Shown: in pieces, positions 11,934-24,937 of the stretch
Layout of the letters: every line of letters starts with the position of its first letter
Position numbering within the stretch: position 1 is the first letter of the stretch
Assembly: GCA_023974075.1 (NCBI GenBank)
Contig: JAMFTG010000196.1
Location: 104,501 to 168,500 of the forward strand
From: Chaenocephalus aceratus
Lineage: Eukaryota > Chordata > Actinopteri > Perciformes > Channichthyidae
Direction: 5' to 3'
DNA length: 64,000 nt
Program-made: the position numbers and the translations under genes
The notes under the pieces: model-generated
Seen by the model: the letters and a program-made list of their open reading frames with translations, nothing else
Databases searched by the model: none
What the model was told of the DNA's origin: nothing

Positions 11934-13156
11934 TAGCTTGTGTTTGACCCCTGTGGTCCTCTGTGGGACATTGATGGTAGTCACTGAGATTCTGACAGTT
12001 TCAAAGGATCCAATATCTGTACAGGTAATAATACATAATAAAGCTTTATATTTATACACCACTTTTCATACGGCACGTGCAGCTCAAAGCGCTTTACAAA
12101 ATGTCACACATCACAAGTTAAAAATAAACCACAAGAACTTCCCCTCAGTTCAGATGTTAAGACCTTTACGGATACATGCAGCATAGCAACCACATATAAC
12201 ATTTCAACAGGTTTGGAGACACAAGGAGGTTAAAGGTATGATGATGCAAATAAAAAAATAATGATTCCTCACAAGACACAAGACTAAGAGAATCGATTCA
12301 ACAATATGAAACCCTATAAAAGAAAGTACACATATATGTACAACACAAATGAAAATCTGTCATCATTTTAAACAAGGTTAAACGCTTAAAATATTAAAAG
12401 ACCAATTTTAAAAAGCAAATGTTGCTATTAAAACTGTTAGAAGTTAAAACCCTTTAAGACCTATACAAGAAATAAAACCATTTAAAAGTAGGTGAATAAT
12501 AAAGACTAAAAGACCATTTAAAAAGGGGAGGTGTCGCTAATAAATAGCTAATTTAAAATATGTGTATTTAGCTGTCGTTTAGTGTATCTGTATCCTCTCC
12601 GAATTTAAATCCTGAAGCCTGTGGAGTCTATCGTTGTCTAACGCTGTCTGTTCCTCAGAAGAGACAGTCACTATTTATTATTATATCATTCCTGGTGGAA
12701 CGTGTGCGTCAAACACAAATGGATTAGAGTTGTCGTTCTTGTTACGCTATTGTTTCCAATGCATGTTGTTGGTGTGTGCGACTCAGTCTCTCATTGTGTG
12801 TTGGTTTGTGAGTAACAGTTGAAGGGATGGAGAGAAACCCCTGAGGGCGGATGACTCGTGAACACTGGGCTTTCACATAGCTTAAACAACAAGAGCAGAT
12901 AGAAAGGGATGGGATTTGTCTGGTCCTCTGTTCAGAACTGCTGCGTAAACTACAGTCTCCATGGTGATGTGGGCTTTATTTTTGCCTCCACACCATGACG
13001 CCCACAGCAGCTGACAACGCTCGGCTCCATATCCTAAAAGCTTTCCAGTTTTCAGAGCGAGGGACAATGAACTAGATTTCAGACGACACTTGGCCCTCCT
13101 TCACTTGGCACGGAGGAACAGGGCTGCCTCCCTCAGGCTGGAGAGGAGAAAAGGGC
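11934..13156. other. Intron stretch with a reversed retroposon tail
   Basis: Around 12030-12110 the + strand reads a TTTATATTTATACACCACTT-like word, then CAAAGCGCTTTACAAAA. This is the reverse complement of the common fish LINE/SINE 3' end, so a minus-strand retroposon fragment extends from there, probably to about 12500. The rest shows nothing recognisable. Confidence 0.45.
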
Positions 13157-13309
13157 GCAGGAATAACATACTGAAAGAAGAAGAAGTGCAGGAATAACAT
13201 ACTGAAAGAAGAAGAAGTGCAGGAATAACATACTGAAAGAAGAAGAAGTGCAGGAATAACATACTGAAAGAAGAAGAAGTGCAGGAATAACATACTGAAA
13301 GAAGAAGAA
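13157..13309. repeat. 31-bp minisatellite, about 5 units
   Basis: The unit is GCAGGAATAACATACTGAAA followed by GAAGAAGAAGT, nearly identical in all copies. Reading frames across it (repeats of CYSCTSSSFSM on the minus strand) are artefacts. Confidence 0.95.
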
Positions 13310-13500
13310 CCACCACTGGCACATCTCCACTCTACACTGAGGCTCTAACAGAACAGACTCTGTTAAAAGTATAAATGGACGCCAAACCTTCCTCTCATTA
13401 TAGCAGACGGTCTCTTCCATGCAAGGGTTCTCCTGAAATAAGTTTTTGAAGGACAATCCTTCTCACTATTTTCCAGACTCAAAGGTTTTAATTTGTCAGA

Positions 13501-13869
13501 GGCAAGGCAAGGCATGGCATGGCATGGCATGGCAAGGCATGGCAAGGCAAGGCAAGGCAAGGCAAGGCAAGGCAAGGCAAGGCAAGGCAAGGCAAGGCAA
13601 GGCAAGGCAAGGCAAGGCAGGCAAGGCAAGGCAAGGCAAGGCAAGGCAAGGCAAGGCAAGGCAAGGCAAGGCAAGGCAAGGCAAGGCAAGGCAAGGCAAG
13701 GCAAGGCAAGGCAAGGCAAGGCAAGGCAAGGCAAGGCAAGGCAAGGCAAGGCAAGGCAAGGCAAGGCAAGGCAAGGCAAGGCAAGGCAAGGCAAGGCAAG
13801 GCAAGGCAAGGCAAGGCAAGGCAAGGCAAGGCAAGGCAAGGCAAGGCAAGGCAAGGCAAGGCAAGGCAA
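13501..13869 (-). repeat. (GGCAA)n pentanucleotide array, about 74 copies
   Basis: About 370 bp of GGCAA, with GGCAT variants at the left edge and one unit that has lost a base near 13620. It abuts a minus-strand retroposon whose 3' tail would read TTGCC, so it is best explained as an expanded tail. No frame of the unit has a stop, so all six frames are open and produce ORFs up to 205 codons. Confidence 0.95.
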
Positions 13870-14115
13870 GTTTATTTATATAGCACCTTTCAACACAAGG
13901 CAATTCTAAGTACTTTACAAAAATGAAATACATTAAGAAAAGGGCATTCAAAAGCAAAGATAATAAAATAAACATTAAAAGACAACAACTTTTGGCTACA
14001 GAGGAGTTCCTCCAAGGCCCTCCAACATACAATAAACATAACATACAAATAGTGCAAGAAGAAATAGAAATGAAGTCGTGCACGATAATGGTGAAGGGGA
14101 CAAAATGTTGCAAGT
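13870..14115 (-). mobile_element. Retroposon 3' end (minus strand) whose tail is the GGCAA array
   Basis: Read on the minus strand it contains TTTTTGTAAAGTACTTAG, then AATTGCCTTGTGTTGAAAGG, then a TGCTATATAAATAAAC word, directly followed by TTGCC repeats. The same end occurs on the + strand at 27880-27958 beside a galnt18 exon. It is typical of LINE/SINE 3' ends in fish. The clade is not assigned, and the upstream limit is uncertain. Confidence 0.6.
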
Positions 14116-14962
14116 AAAATGCAGATTGTTTCTCAATTTGAATAAATGTTATCTCTCCTCTCGTGCAACGTTTTTATTTTTCTGTAAAAAAGAACTCCCA
14201 CTGAAATCTGTTTTCTGTGAAAACGGTTCAGTTAGAACATCGGGTCACTGATTTTATGACAGCAGGGGAAACTAAAACACTTTAAAACTTTTATATTAAA
14301 ATGTTAAATGACAATGTGGAATTTGAACATCGTGAGGTAAAAGAGAAGTGTTTCTGGCTGCAGCTCCTCTAAGCTTTTCACAGTGTTTTACTGTCTTTTA
14401 AATTCCCTTTCTTAAGGTTTTGTCCCAATGTTTTGCTTCACTTTTAACAGTCTCAAGTTTAAAACCCACCAAAGTGCAGACAGACAGTTCGTTAGCTCCT
14501 CTCTGATGAACATAATGGAGCATTCGGCAGCGAAAGAGACAGATTTCTCTCTCCGGATTCAGTGGAGAGTGATTAAACGGTAAAACGGTGGAGAAACCTC
14601 GTCTTACTTTCACCAAGTTGCCTGAAATAACTCCTGATAATGGCAGTTATTTCTCTGTGGCTAACAGCTTCACATTATCAACTTTAGAACTAAAGTCAAT
14701 CTTGCGTTGGCATCGTCTCCAAGTGATATCAATGAATGCTGATTTGAGCATTTACCGAAAGAGCAAACCCCCACTGGACGAGGAATGAATTAGCATTGCA
14801 AGAGTTTTTTAACATTAATTAAATGTCGGATATTTAGATCTTTAAAACGTAAAGTTGGCGTCCCATTTCCACAAATTAAACCCTGGAGATTTACCTAAGT
14901 TGCGTCGATTACACCTCAGGCATTAATCTGTTAGAATTAAGTTGTCACTAAGATGTGGCAAA
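14116..14962. other. Intronic stretch, no gene seen
   Basis: No recognisable coding or repeat signal. Confidence 0.5.
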
Positions 14963-15863
14963 TTAAAGAGGCCCTATTATGCTTTACAGGCCTCTCCTTT
15001 TCCTGTAGTGTGTTCTATAGGTTTTAGTGCATGGACACATGTCCCACTATAGTATACTGACATACTGATATACACCTGGACATCAGCAGGAGAGGACTCT
15101 TTAAAGTAGAGACACTGCATACTGATATACACCTGAACATCAGCAGGAGAGGACTCTTTAAAGTAGAGACACTACATACTGATATACACCTGAACATCAG
15201 CAGGAGAGGACTCTTTAAAGTAGACACTACATACTGATATACACCTGAACATCAGCAGGAGAGGACTATTTAAAGTAGAGACACTACATACTGATATACA
15301 CCTGAACATCAGCAGGAGAGGACTCTTTAAAGTAGAGACACTACATACTGATATACACCTGAACATCAGCAGGAGAGGACTCTTTAAAGTAGAGACACTA
15401 CATACTGATATACACCTGAACATCAGCAGGAGAGGACTCTTTAAAGTAGAGACACTACATACTGATATACACCTGAACATCAGCAGGAGAGGACTCTTTA
15501 AAGTAGAGACACTACATACTGATATACACCTGATCATCAGCAGGAGAGGACTCTTTAAAGTAGAGACACTACATACTGATATACACCTGATCATCAGCAG
15601 GAGAGGACTCTTTAAAGTAGAGACACTACATACTGATATACACCTGAACATCAGCAGGAGAGGACTCTTTAAAGTAGAGACACTACATACTGATATACAC
15701 CTGAACATCAGCAGGAGAGGACTCTTTAAAGTAGAGACTCTACATACTGATATACACCTGAACATCAGCAGGAGAGGACTCTTTAAAGTAGAGACTCTAC
15801 ATACTGATATACACCTGAACATCAGCAGGAGAGGACTCTTTAAAGTAGACACTACATACTGAT
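14963..15863 (-). mobile_element. Partial TTAA-type MITE (minus strand) filled by a 57-bp array
   Basis: The right terminus lies at 14963, read as TTAAAGAGGCCCTATTATGC, followed by CCTTTTCCTGTAGTGTG and a TATAGGTTTTAGTGCATG word that match, in reverse, the right end of the MITE at 22759-24229. The middle of the element is missing, and the 57-bp array takes its place. No left terminus is visible beyond 15863. Confidence 0.7.
15055..15863 (-). repeat. 57-bp minisatellite array A2 (about 14 units, inverted)
   Basis: Same unit as A1 but on the minus strand. It is the only one of the six arrays in this orientation. Internal variants (GATCATCAGC, and two shortened units GTAGACACTAC) mark separate sub-blocks. 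Confidence 0.95.
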
Positions 15864-15864
15864 A

Positions 15865-16329
15865 GTTCACTGACATCACGCGAGAAGGTGTGGACCTTTT
15901 CGCTGCTCACTTGTGCACGTGTAATGCGAGGACACATTCAGGTCACTCATGCTAACCGACACGTCCGTCAGCGGCGCTAACTGTTTGTTTACACGCAGTG
16001 ATGATGATTTGTGCCGAAGTGTGAGACGTTTCCTGGGAGCCGCTCTGCTGTGACATTAGACAATTAACATGCAGGCTGCACTGCTTGACCTTTCTGGATG
16101 GCTCCGTGTGTCCCCTCTCATTCAAACAAGGCTCGGAGAGATGAGTGGAGGTACAGCCACACTCTCCTGGCATCATAAATCAAGCGTGTGAGGCGTGTTT
16201 GCTTTGTAGCCGCGACACATTTCCTGAGCTGGGGACGCCGCTGACATTTACTGTTAGCTGAGAGGTTTATTCCCAGCGCTGGATCCAACGCTCTGAACTA
16301 AAGTCACATTCCCGGTGATGGGCCTTGGG
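15865..16329. other. Intronic stretch, no gene seen
   Basis: Relatively GC-rich unique-looking sequence (for example around 16130-16320). No coding or RNA signal recognised. Confidence 0.5.
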
Positions 16330-16332
16330 TGT

Positions 16333-16395
<63 letters not shown>
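16330..16395. repeat. (TG)n microsatellite
   Basis: TG tract on the left of the interspersed repeat copy. Confidence 0.95.
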
Positions 16396-16772
<377 letters not shown>

Positions 16773-16984
16773 TGCAAGACAATTCATCATTATTTGCTAT
16801 GTTAGCACAAAGAAAAGGCTTAATGAGCCCGACAAGATTGAATTCCAGCAAACACCAGATGGATAACTTAATGATTCATATAATGAAAGCAGGATATAAA
16901 CTGAGGAGCGGTTGAATACAGCTCGTAGTGGTAATTTCAAGTGGAGCTGAATTGCTTTAAACATTGCATACATTAAGTGGGATT

Positions 16985-17285
16985 AAGTTATGTTGCAAAT
17001 GTATTATCTCTTCAATTTACACACGGCATCTATTGCACGTCTGTCCGTCCTGGGAGAGGGATCCCTCCTCTGTTGCTCTCCCTGAGGTTTCTCCCATGTT
17101 CCCTTTAAACTGTGGGTTTTCTCCGGAAGTGTTTCCTTGTGCGATGTGAGGGTCTGAGGACAGAGGGTCTAAGGACAGAGGGTGTCGTATTGTCATACTG
17201 ATATTCTGTACACACTGTGAAGACCACTGAGACAAATGTAACATTTGTGATATTGGGCTATATAAATAAACATTGATTGATTGAA
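16985..17285 (+). mobile_element. LINE/SINE-type retroposon 3' end with (ATTG)n tail, copy 1
   Basis: Contains GGGAGAGGGATCCCTCCTCT, CCTGAGGTTTCTCCCATG, GATGTGAGGGTCTGAGGACA, and TTGGGCTATATAAATAAAC ending in ATTGATTGATTG. The same sequence occurs at 51251-51727. This 3' end is common in fish retroposons. No intact ORF. Confidence 0.75.
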
Positions 17286-17404
17286 GTTAAAAGAGTGACT
17301 CGTTAACATACTGCATGATATTTATTTTGTAACACACAGTTTTATTCACGACAATGAACTTAATTTGCTTTAATTAAGCTCAATTGTTTTGGGGAAATGT
17401 TCCA

Positions 17405-17816
17405 TTAACCCTTAGATGCCCGAGTGACTGGACTCTACTCTTCCATACGTGGGTCAAAAAGGACCCGTGTTAGAATAATGTGTTTTTATGCCATTTTGGT
17501 TAAGAAAAATCACTTGTATTATATTTTGGTTCACACTAGAAATATTTTATATTTCATTTTTCACTATTTATCATTTTAGACATTTTTTTTACATTTTGAA
17601 AAAAAAACGAAATTCCATAGAAAATGCATGCGGGTCATTTTTGACCCACTTACGGAAGCTTGGGGTAGAAATACAAAAACTACAATTTCTTAAAATGTGA
17701 ATGGCATGATATCCAAAACATGTTTCTTGAGGAATAGCTGGAATATGAAATGATAAAAACATTTAAATACAAAGATACTCTAAGAAAACCACCTCACCGG
17801 GTCAACAAAGGGTTAA
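17405..17816. mobile_element. TTAA-flanked MITE with CCCTTT-type ends
   Basis: TTAA at 17405-17408 and 17813-17816. The ends read TTAACCCTTAGATGC and CAAAGGGTTAA. Inside are two imperfect palindromes, GGGTCAAAAAGGACCC and GGGTCATTTTTGACCC. The structure fits a piggyBac-like non-autonomous element, and there is no transposase. Confidence 0.7.
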
Positions 17817-20198
17817 AAGTCTATCTGACTCTACAGCTGCAAACGGACAATAGCTCTTTGTCGTTGCACTCTAGTTTAGAGACAGTTCGGCAGACTTTAA
17901 ATATATATATATATAACAAAAACATTATGAATTTTCAGGAGGATAATAACAACGGAAATAATGAATGTAAGGAATAAAAACCAAATACAAATGTAAGATG
18001 TAAATATAATGAAAAATAGCATAAAATAAAATACTTGCAATCCAAAAGTACTGCATAGGAGCGGGCACGGTAATACATAATAGACGAAGAAGACGGGAGT
18101 TAATATGGCCTTAAGTAATGGAAAACGTGTTTATTAACATGCTGACGGATATTTGTTTTATTTGCTACGATATCATTTATTTGGTCTCATTTAGTTCAAT
18201 TTTGTTCGAATCCTCTTAATTTGCTTTCAATTAAAAGTGTAGCTTACATTAATAAACGTATTTCCATCACTACTTGCACGACGGTAGTAGAGTATGAGCA
18301 GGGTTAGGGTGGAACACAACTTTTGATCAGAAACAGCAAAAGGTAAGACATATTTGCCGTTTAGGCTCAGTAAAGCTACGTCGTGTGTCGCCTGGGTTTG
18401 CCTGAGCTGCCGCGAGTTTTGGTCGCACAGTGATGATACTTATATTTCTGTGGAATCTCAGCTTTAATCTGATATCTTGTTTGTGCAGATCCGATAAGTA
18501 ATAAAGTATTTCTACCGTGAGTTCTGTGCTAAGTGCGTTAGCATTTCTTTCGCTCAGGGCTAATTCAAAGGCTTGCTGTTACCCTTGTGTTTCTAAAAAT
18601 GGTTCATATCGTCAGTTAGCTGCATTTCATCCCGTTAAGAACAATGAGAATGGGTGATTAAAAAACTGATCTTTTAATGTAATCCAGGTTAAAGAGTGCA
18701 TCCCTTTTTTTTATAATTTAACCGTCGGTGATTCCGAGAAAGTCCAGCATATTGTTGCAGAATTTAAAAAGAGTGTTGAGAGTAGGTTGAGGATGGAGAA
18801 GTGAAAAAACATGAACCCATTTACCACCGCTCTGTTTCCAATAAGTGTGTGAGAGGTGGATAACCTCCATACTGCTGACACGCTGCTGCACAGATTATTT
18901 CCGGTGTGCACAGGTCGGCTGCCAAAACGCTCTCCATTTACAGCGAGGGTTTATTCTGTCTCACTGCGAGGGAGGGGAGTATCATCTTACATTCGTTTTT
19001 GAATATTTAATGAACCTCACATTACTTGTGGTAAGACGGTTTACATGTTCAATAACTATAATGTATTTTTATATTAGTTATTTCTTAATAATTTTTGTAT
19101 CTATATTTTTATATGATTTGTTTTTATAGAGGCGAGACACCCCAGGTGAATAGGGTAATTTTTTTTTAACTTAAAGGTATCAGCTAGAAATTTCTCCGGT
19201 TAATTACTTTCAATAAGGCAATTGTTTTTTGTATTACAAGTTTTTTGAAATAGCATGTTTAAATATGCAAATGAGCCATTATCTCATTAAATATGCACAC
19301 ATTTTAACACATTTCAGGAATCGAAATCTGAACTTTGGATAAAGCCAGGTTCAAAATTCTCGTTTCATTTTGTAGTCATATTAGTATCTAAGGCTTTTAC
19401 AGAAGGGATATTGGATATCTCTTTTTATCACTCCATAAATCAGAAAATACTGTCAACAGCCCTAAAATATCCATTTTCGCCATGTTTTTAGGTGTACAAT
19501 GTTGTATAATTCAGGCTACGAATGATATATGAACAAACCCTTCTGTAAAAGCCTTCATAATATTGATAGGAATATAACTGGAAGGTTTGGTGTATCTCCG
19601 TGCTACTGAAGTTGAAATTTCGAACTCAGAGTAGGAGAAAAAACTCATTTTGAGAAAACGACCTTTAAAGATTGCAGTGAGGCGCTAGCTGAACCCTCCT
19701 GTTCTCTGGATGACAGCTTGCGCCTCGACGCACTCCGTGAAGGCATTTCATGTTCGGGGTCATTTGTTTTTTGTATAACCTTGCTTCGTGCAAGTGACAA
19801 TTGTTGTCGTCTTCTCTGTGAAAGTTTTTTTCGCCGTTCTTTTGACATTTTTAGATTTAAATTTCTAGCGGAAAGCTAACCAGGAAGTGTTTTAGCACAC
19901 CACGTGACGCATCTAAACGAATCACGTTGTCAGAAATTGACACCAGCCAATGAGATTTCGTTTCTTGGTTTAGGACCCCTTTGTGCTTTCACGATTGGTT
20001 AGTGATGTTACGTATTGCGCAGAGGCTTCAGAGCGTGTGTCGAGTAACCCCCGAATCTTTTTGTGAAGCCTGTATCGAGGCTTGTATCTTTTTGGGCCAG
20101 TGACGTCATCGATGACAAACGAAGCCTCGCTGCCTGTCGATACCACGTGACTGCTTCAGGAAGCGATTCAGATCGGTTGAACCACAACGCTCATAATA
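17817..20198. other. Intron stretch, mostly unassigned
   Basis: No host exon found. A minus-strand frame at 19645-19848 starts MSKERRKKLSQRRRQQLSLA, which is very basic and possibly the start of a mobile-element protein, but I cannot assign it to a family. The region 19130-19640 is AT-rich with TTTAAA and CTTTAA words that might be degraded element ends. Confidence 0.4.
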
Positions 20199-20631
20199 CC
20201 CATGGATGTATACTAATAATCATATTACCCCTCCTGTACCCGGGCCCGGTGACACGATGGAATCAAGACCTCAGACCCTCACTTATATAGAGGTCGGAAC
20301 ATGTCATAAGTATAAATAGATACAAGCATAAATAAATGTAGGAATAAAAACATGAACAAATAAATAGAGGAATAAATATGTTGCAGTGTTTTCAGGGAGC
20401 TTTAGTGTGTTTTCTAACGCAGTGCATGCAGTCGGCGTTGTACTGGAAGTACCGGAGACCATAAACGGTTTTGAAAACTTCTGTCACATTGTGATCATCT
20501 TCTCAATAAAATATCTTTGCTGATGTTTTTTCGAGTCTTCTGGCCAATCAGAATCAAGATTGTTGCCGGAAGTCCCCACGGAGAATAACTTTGCGGTAGT
20601 AGAACTATTCTTTATACATCCATGGGTACAA
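20199..20631. mobile_element. Small MITE with CCCATGGATGTATA termini
   Basis: TACCCATGGATGTATACTAA at the left is matched in inverse by TTTATACATCCATGGGTA at the right. About 430 bp, non-coding. The terminal TA dinucleotides could be a Tc1/mariner-type TSD, but that is inference. Confidence 0.6.
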
Positions 20632-22758
20632 CTTCAGATAACAATGAACACATAATGAAATATGACCCCCGGTCTGATGACTGACAGGTCACAGAACAAT
20701 GAGAGCTATCTCCCCTTACCCACAATTTAATCTCCTCTTTGCTCTTCTCTCTGTGAGGAGCAGCAAGCTGTCAGAACAAAGTGAAAAACAAACAATGGCA
20801 TAAAATATTATTAATATGTCGGGTAGTAATAGATTTATTTATTTTCTTCTCAGTGTACCAGAATGCATAGTTTATGTTAGTATTTCTAAAAATCTCCTGG
20901 GGGAGAATCCCCCCAGACCCCCTGCTGGGGTTGGGTTTTCAGCATGTGCCTTTATATATAGTTCAGCTTTGATTCCATCATCTCATTAAACCTTTTTTAA
21001 AAGCATACTTTAGTTCTGTGAAGGGATATAAGGGATATGCACTTCACTTTAATTAATATTGTATGCTGAAAAGCGTATATATTACAGCACGATTTTTTGT
21101 TGAATAGATTTGAGTGCTTCAAAATGTTGGGTCGCGATGTATTGACCAAGTAAGAAGTGGGTCCCGAGGCCGGACCAGTTGAGAACCACTGGTCTATATG
21201 ACCCCTTAGTGAAAAAATGCACTTAGCACAGAACTCAAGGTAAAAATACCCTTATTACTTATCTGCACAGAGATATGGAAAATGCACCCAAATGACCCCA
21301 GAAGTGGGTTTTTTTTCTAAATCTCTCTAAAAAGGTCAAATATCACTTGTTTGGCATCAATCTTGATACAGGGTACTTATTACATGTTATAGTTTGGATT
21401 CCTAAAGCTCTATTAACCCATCATTCAAGGGTGTTTATTTTTTTACTTAGTTCAATCTGAATTTACTTTAAAATAAAAACATCTATATTCTCACACTTCT
21501 ACATCCAACTCACACGTGTAACCTTACTTTGAGAAAAACGATTATTAATTTTCCCCTTTTAGAAGATATGGTCATTTGTTCTGGGAATATCACAGACCTG
21601 AAAAACAGGCTCGGGGCTTAACAGGTTAAAGTCAATAAATTAAAAGTATTTAAAAAAAGAAGGAGATCTTTTGTATAGCTGCAGGTGTTGTAACTTTTAT
21701 AAACACAATCAAACACACCTGTCTGCTGTTGTGAGGCTGATCTCACTGGATCAGAAACAGAAAACCCTGCAGCTTATTCTAAATACAGGTGCGCTGCAAG
21801 TTAGGTCATAAAAGGCAGTTTGTATGAGAATTTATTTCAGGCTTTGGAGCAAATTGGCTTTACCACAGTTTAAATAATCAGAAGCATGTCCTCTGTGCCA
21901 TCTATTCTTAGCACAGCAGCTCATAATCTCCCATTTGGCCAAAGGAATTCATGATGCTCCTGCCGTCTACTAAGCGTTCATTTTAAATTCATAGTATGAT
22001 GGATAGTTATTTATCCTCCGCTACATTTCACCGCTAGTCCTTTTTAAAATGTATTCTCGGCTCCATAACTCTGCGCCCGTGGACACAGTCCAATGTTTTA
22101 TTTGCTAGGATCAGAGCGAGGCCCCATAACTTTTCTCCTTCCAGTAATTATTACATCCTAATAGCTTTTATCATATTGCAGCTGCAGGGTGGGCCGATGA
22201 TGAAGGAGGCCCAGGTTCAAAACCTTCAACAGTGCAAAGGAAACAAATCTGGACCTGTTTAAAGAGGCCGATGCAGCTTTTGACAGCAACCAATCAAACC
22301 GCGGGACGAAATGAAGGCTATAAAAATATATTAAACGGCATTTTCCAAGGTATCACATTTTGTAGCTTGTTTTCAATAAGTATATGAATGGTCCAAAGAG
22401 GTTGTGTTCTACAGTCTGCCTGAATGTAATCATGGCGTAGGTGTGTAGTGTGATTCTGTGTAGTTTATTGATGGTATCCCGTTGGGTTTGACGTCATCTG
22501 AACAGGACGTCGCACGCTCACTGCTTGATAGCACGAAGCTTCGTTTACGCCGGTTGTTAAACAACGTCGTTATGGGAAAATGCAAGTCTGCGTCCAAATG
22601 GTTGGAAGATAAGGAGGAAGGACAGTCAATACTGTATGTAGTGAATGTGAGGTAGAGTGTGTCGCCAAGGTAACCGGTTAAAACTCAAAGTGGCGATGAG
22701 GTCTTAAAATGTGGGAAAGGGTCTTAAAAGGTCTGACTTCAGGATTCCTGCATAGACC
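20632..22758. other. Intron stretch with one hAT-like right end
   Basis: At about 21120-21190 the sequence GTGGGTCCCGAGGCCGGACC, followed by AGTTGAGAACCACTG, is the right end of a hAT-like element whose left end I cannot find. At 22572 an ATG opens MGKCKSASKWLEDKEEG, which resembles the start of some mobile-element proteins but soon ends. The remainder is unassigned. Confidence 0.4.
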
Positions 22759-23836
22759 CTAAAGAGTCCTCTCCTGCTGATGTTCAGGTGTATATCAGTA
22801 TGTAGTGTCTCTACTTTAAAGAGTCCTCTCCTGCTGATGTTCAGGTGGATATCAGTATGTAGTGTCTCTACTTTAAAGAGTTCTCTCCAGTGATGTTCAG
22901 GTGTATATCAGTATGTAGTGTCTCTACTTTAAAGAGTCCTCTCCTGCTGATGTTCAGGTGTATATCAGTATGTAGTGTCTCTACTTTAAAGAGTCCTCTC
23001 CTGCTGATGTTCAGGTGTATATCAGTATGTAGTGTCTCTACTTTAAAGAGTCCTCTCCTGCTGATGTTCAGGTGTATATCAGTATGTAGTGTCTCTACTT
23101 TAAAGAGTCCTCTCCTGCTGATGTTCAGGTGTATATCAGTATGTAGTGTCTCTACTTTAAAGAGTCCTCTCCTGCTGATGTTCAGGTGTATATCAGTATG
23201 TAGTGTCTCTACTTTAAAGAGTTCTCTCCTGCTGATGTTCAGGTGTATATCAGTATGTAGTGTCTCTACTTTAAAGAGTCCTTTCCTGCTGATGTTCAGG
23301 TGTATATCAGTATGTAGTGTCTCTACTTTAAAGAGTCCTCTCCTGCTGATGTTCAGGTGTATATCAGTATGTAGTGTCTCTACTTTAAAGAGTCCTCTCC
23401 TGCTGATGTTCAGGTGTATATCAGCATGTAGTGTCTCTACTTTAAAGAGTCCTCTCCTGCTGATGTTCAGGTGTATATCAGTATGTAGTGTCTCTACTTT
23501 AAAGAGTCCTCTCCTGCTGATGTTCAGGTGTATATCAGTATGTAGTGTCTCTACTTTAAAGAGTCCTCTCCTGCTGATGTTCAGGTGTATATCAGCATGT
23601 AGTGTCTCTACTTTAAAGAGTCCTCTCCTGCTGATGTTCAGGTGTATATCAGTATGTAGTGTCTCTACTTTAAAGAGTCCTCTCCTGCTGATGTTGAGGT
23701 GTATATCAGTATGTAGTGTCTCTACTTTAAAGAGTCCTCTCCTGCTGATGTTCAGGTGTATATCAGTATGTAGTGTCTCTACTTTAAAGAGTCCTCTCCT
23801 GCTGATGTTCAGGTGTATATCAGAATGTAGTGTCTC
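22759..23836 (+). repeat. 57-bp minisatellite array A3 (about 19 units)
   Basis: Highly uniform units. One unit is shortened near 22882 (CTCTCCAGTGATG). Both strands carry an open frame of more than 300 codons, only because the period is a multiple of 3 and one frame per strand lacks stops. Confidence 0.95.
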
Positions 23837-24229
23837 CATGCTTTAAGGTTCAAAAAGCTCTTAATTCTTCTCATACTGCCTGTGCTGCAGCACCTCTTTT
23901 CACCCTCTGTCTGAAACCAGAGCCCAGTCTTCTCTGATTGGTTAGCTGGCCGGCTCTGTTGTGATTGGTCAACCGCTTAGAGATGTCCCGCCCCTTAGCC
24001 TATCACGTACAATGTGCTAGAGCGCTAGCCAATAGAAGCGTGAGTGTTACATAGTCATGACAGTATTTTCCGGAAGTAAACAAAGAAGTCCAATGGAGGT
24101 GTTTTCAGGCAGGGAGGTGCGTGGGAGAGAAACCAATCTCTGAATTCCATCCTTTGCCGACCATTTACATGCACCAAAACCTACTAGAGGAAAGGGAAAA
24201 CCCAAAAAGCAGGATAGGGCCTCTTTAAA
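22759..24229 (+). mobile_element. TTAA-type MITE with an expanded 57-bp array and intact right end
   Basis: The 57-bp array is followed by MITE interior: TGCTGCAGCACCTCTTTTCA, CCCTCTGTCTGAAACCAG, GATTGGTTAGCTGGCCGGC, TGATTGGTCAACCGCTTAGA, then TCCGGAAGTAAACAAAG and finally the terminus AGGATAGGGCCTCTTTAAA (ends 24229). The terminus, read inverted, is TTTAAAGAGGCCCTATCCTG, close to the start of the 57-bp unit. The left part is only array. No protein is encoded. Confidence 0.85.
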
Positions 24230-24937
24230 CATTAGAGTACCAAAGAAAGAAAAAAAACCCACACATCCCCAGCAGGCAGAAACAGAAGAAGTCTCCATGA
24301 GTGGTTGCTTTAATTTGGTGTCAAATGCTAAGACCCGTTAGCTTCAAGGGTCACTGCCCCCACATGTTGTTATCCTTCCACTCGCTGAGCCTCCACAGCC
24401 TCGCAGAAAAAGGGATTAGACAGTTTCTACTTTCTCTCTCTGTCTGATTCATGGCAAGCCACACTGGCGAGGTGTGGATTCTGCTCAGAGCCACAAGCAT
24501 CCTTATTAATCTCTCCCCCAGAAAGCGGAGCACTCAGCAGTCGCCCAGAGGAGAAGCTCAAACCGTCATCTATCCTCCGACCAAACACAGACGGCAATTT
24601 GTGAAACTGGCTGTTTACCCGGGAAACTTTATTTTTTAAAGTTATGACTGCCAAGCTCGTCTGAGAGAGCAGAGGCGGAGAGATGGTGTAATCCAGCTGG
24701 AATAGAGACGTCAGTTTGGATGATCAAATGAATTTCTAGTTGGATTTTAAACAATTTGTGAGACGATTTGGTTTATGAGTAAGCATCGAGGCCAAAACCA
24801 AAACAGTGTCTCGTTTAAAATGCATGAGCCCTCGGTTTATGTTTTATCTTCCTCATTACTTTGCTATACAAATGTTTTGTTGACCCTTTTTTTCCTAATT
24901 TTTCCCGAGCCCCCACTATATAAACTTAAATGTTCCA
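24230..24937. other. Spacer between two 57-bp arrays
   Basis: Unique-looking intron sequence. No coding or RNA signal recognised. Confidence 0.5.

Noticed and set aside
13363..14113. ORFs of 168 and 205 codons made of ALPCL or QGKAR repeats
   Set aside because: Pentanucleotide array, open in all six frames.
19645..19848. Basic minus-strand frame starting MSKERRKKLSQ as a host gene
   Set aside because: Too short, no splice or family evidence; at most the start of an unrecognised mobile-element protein.
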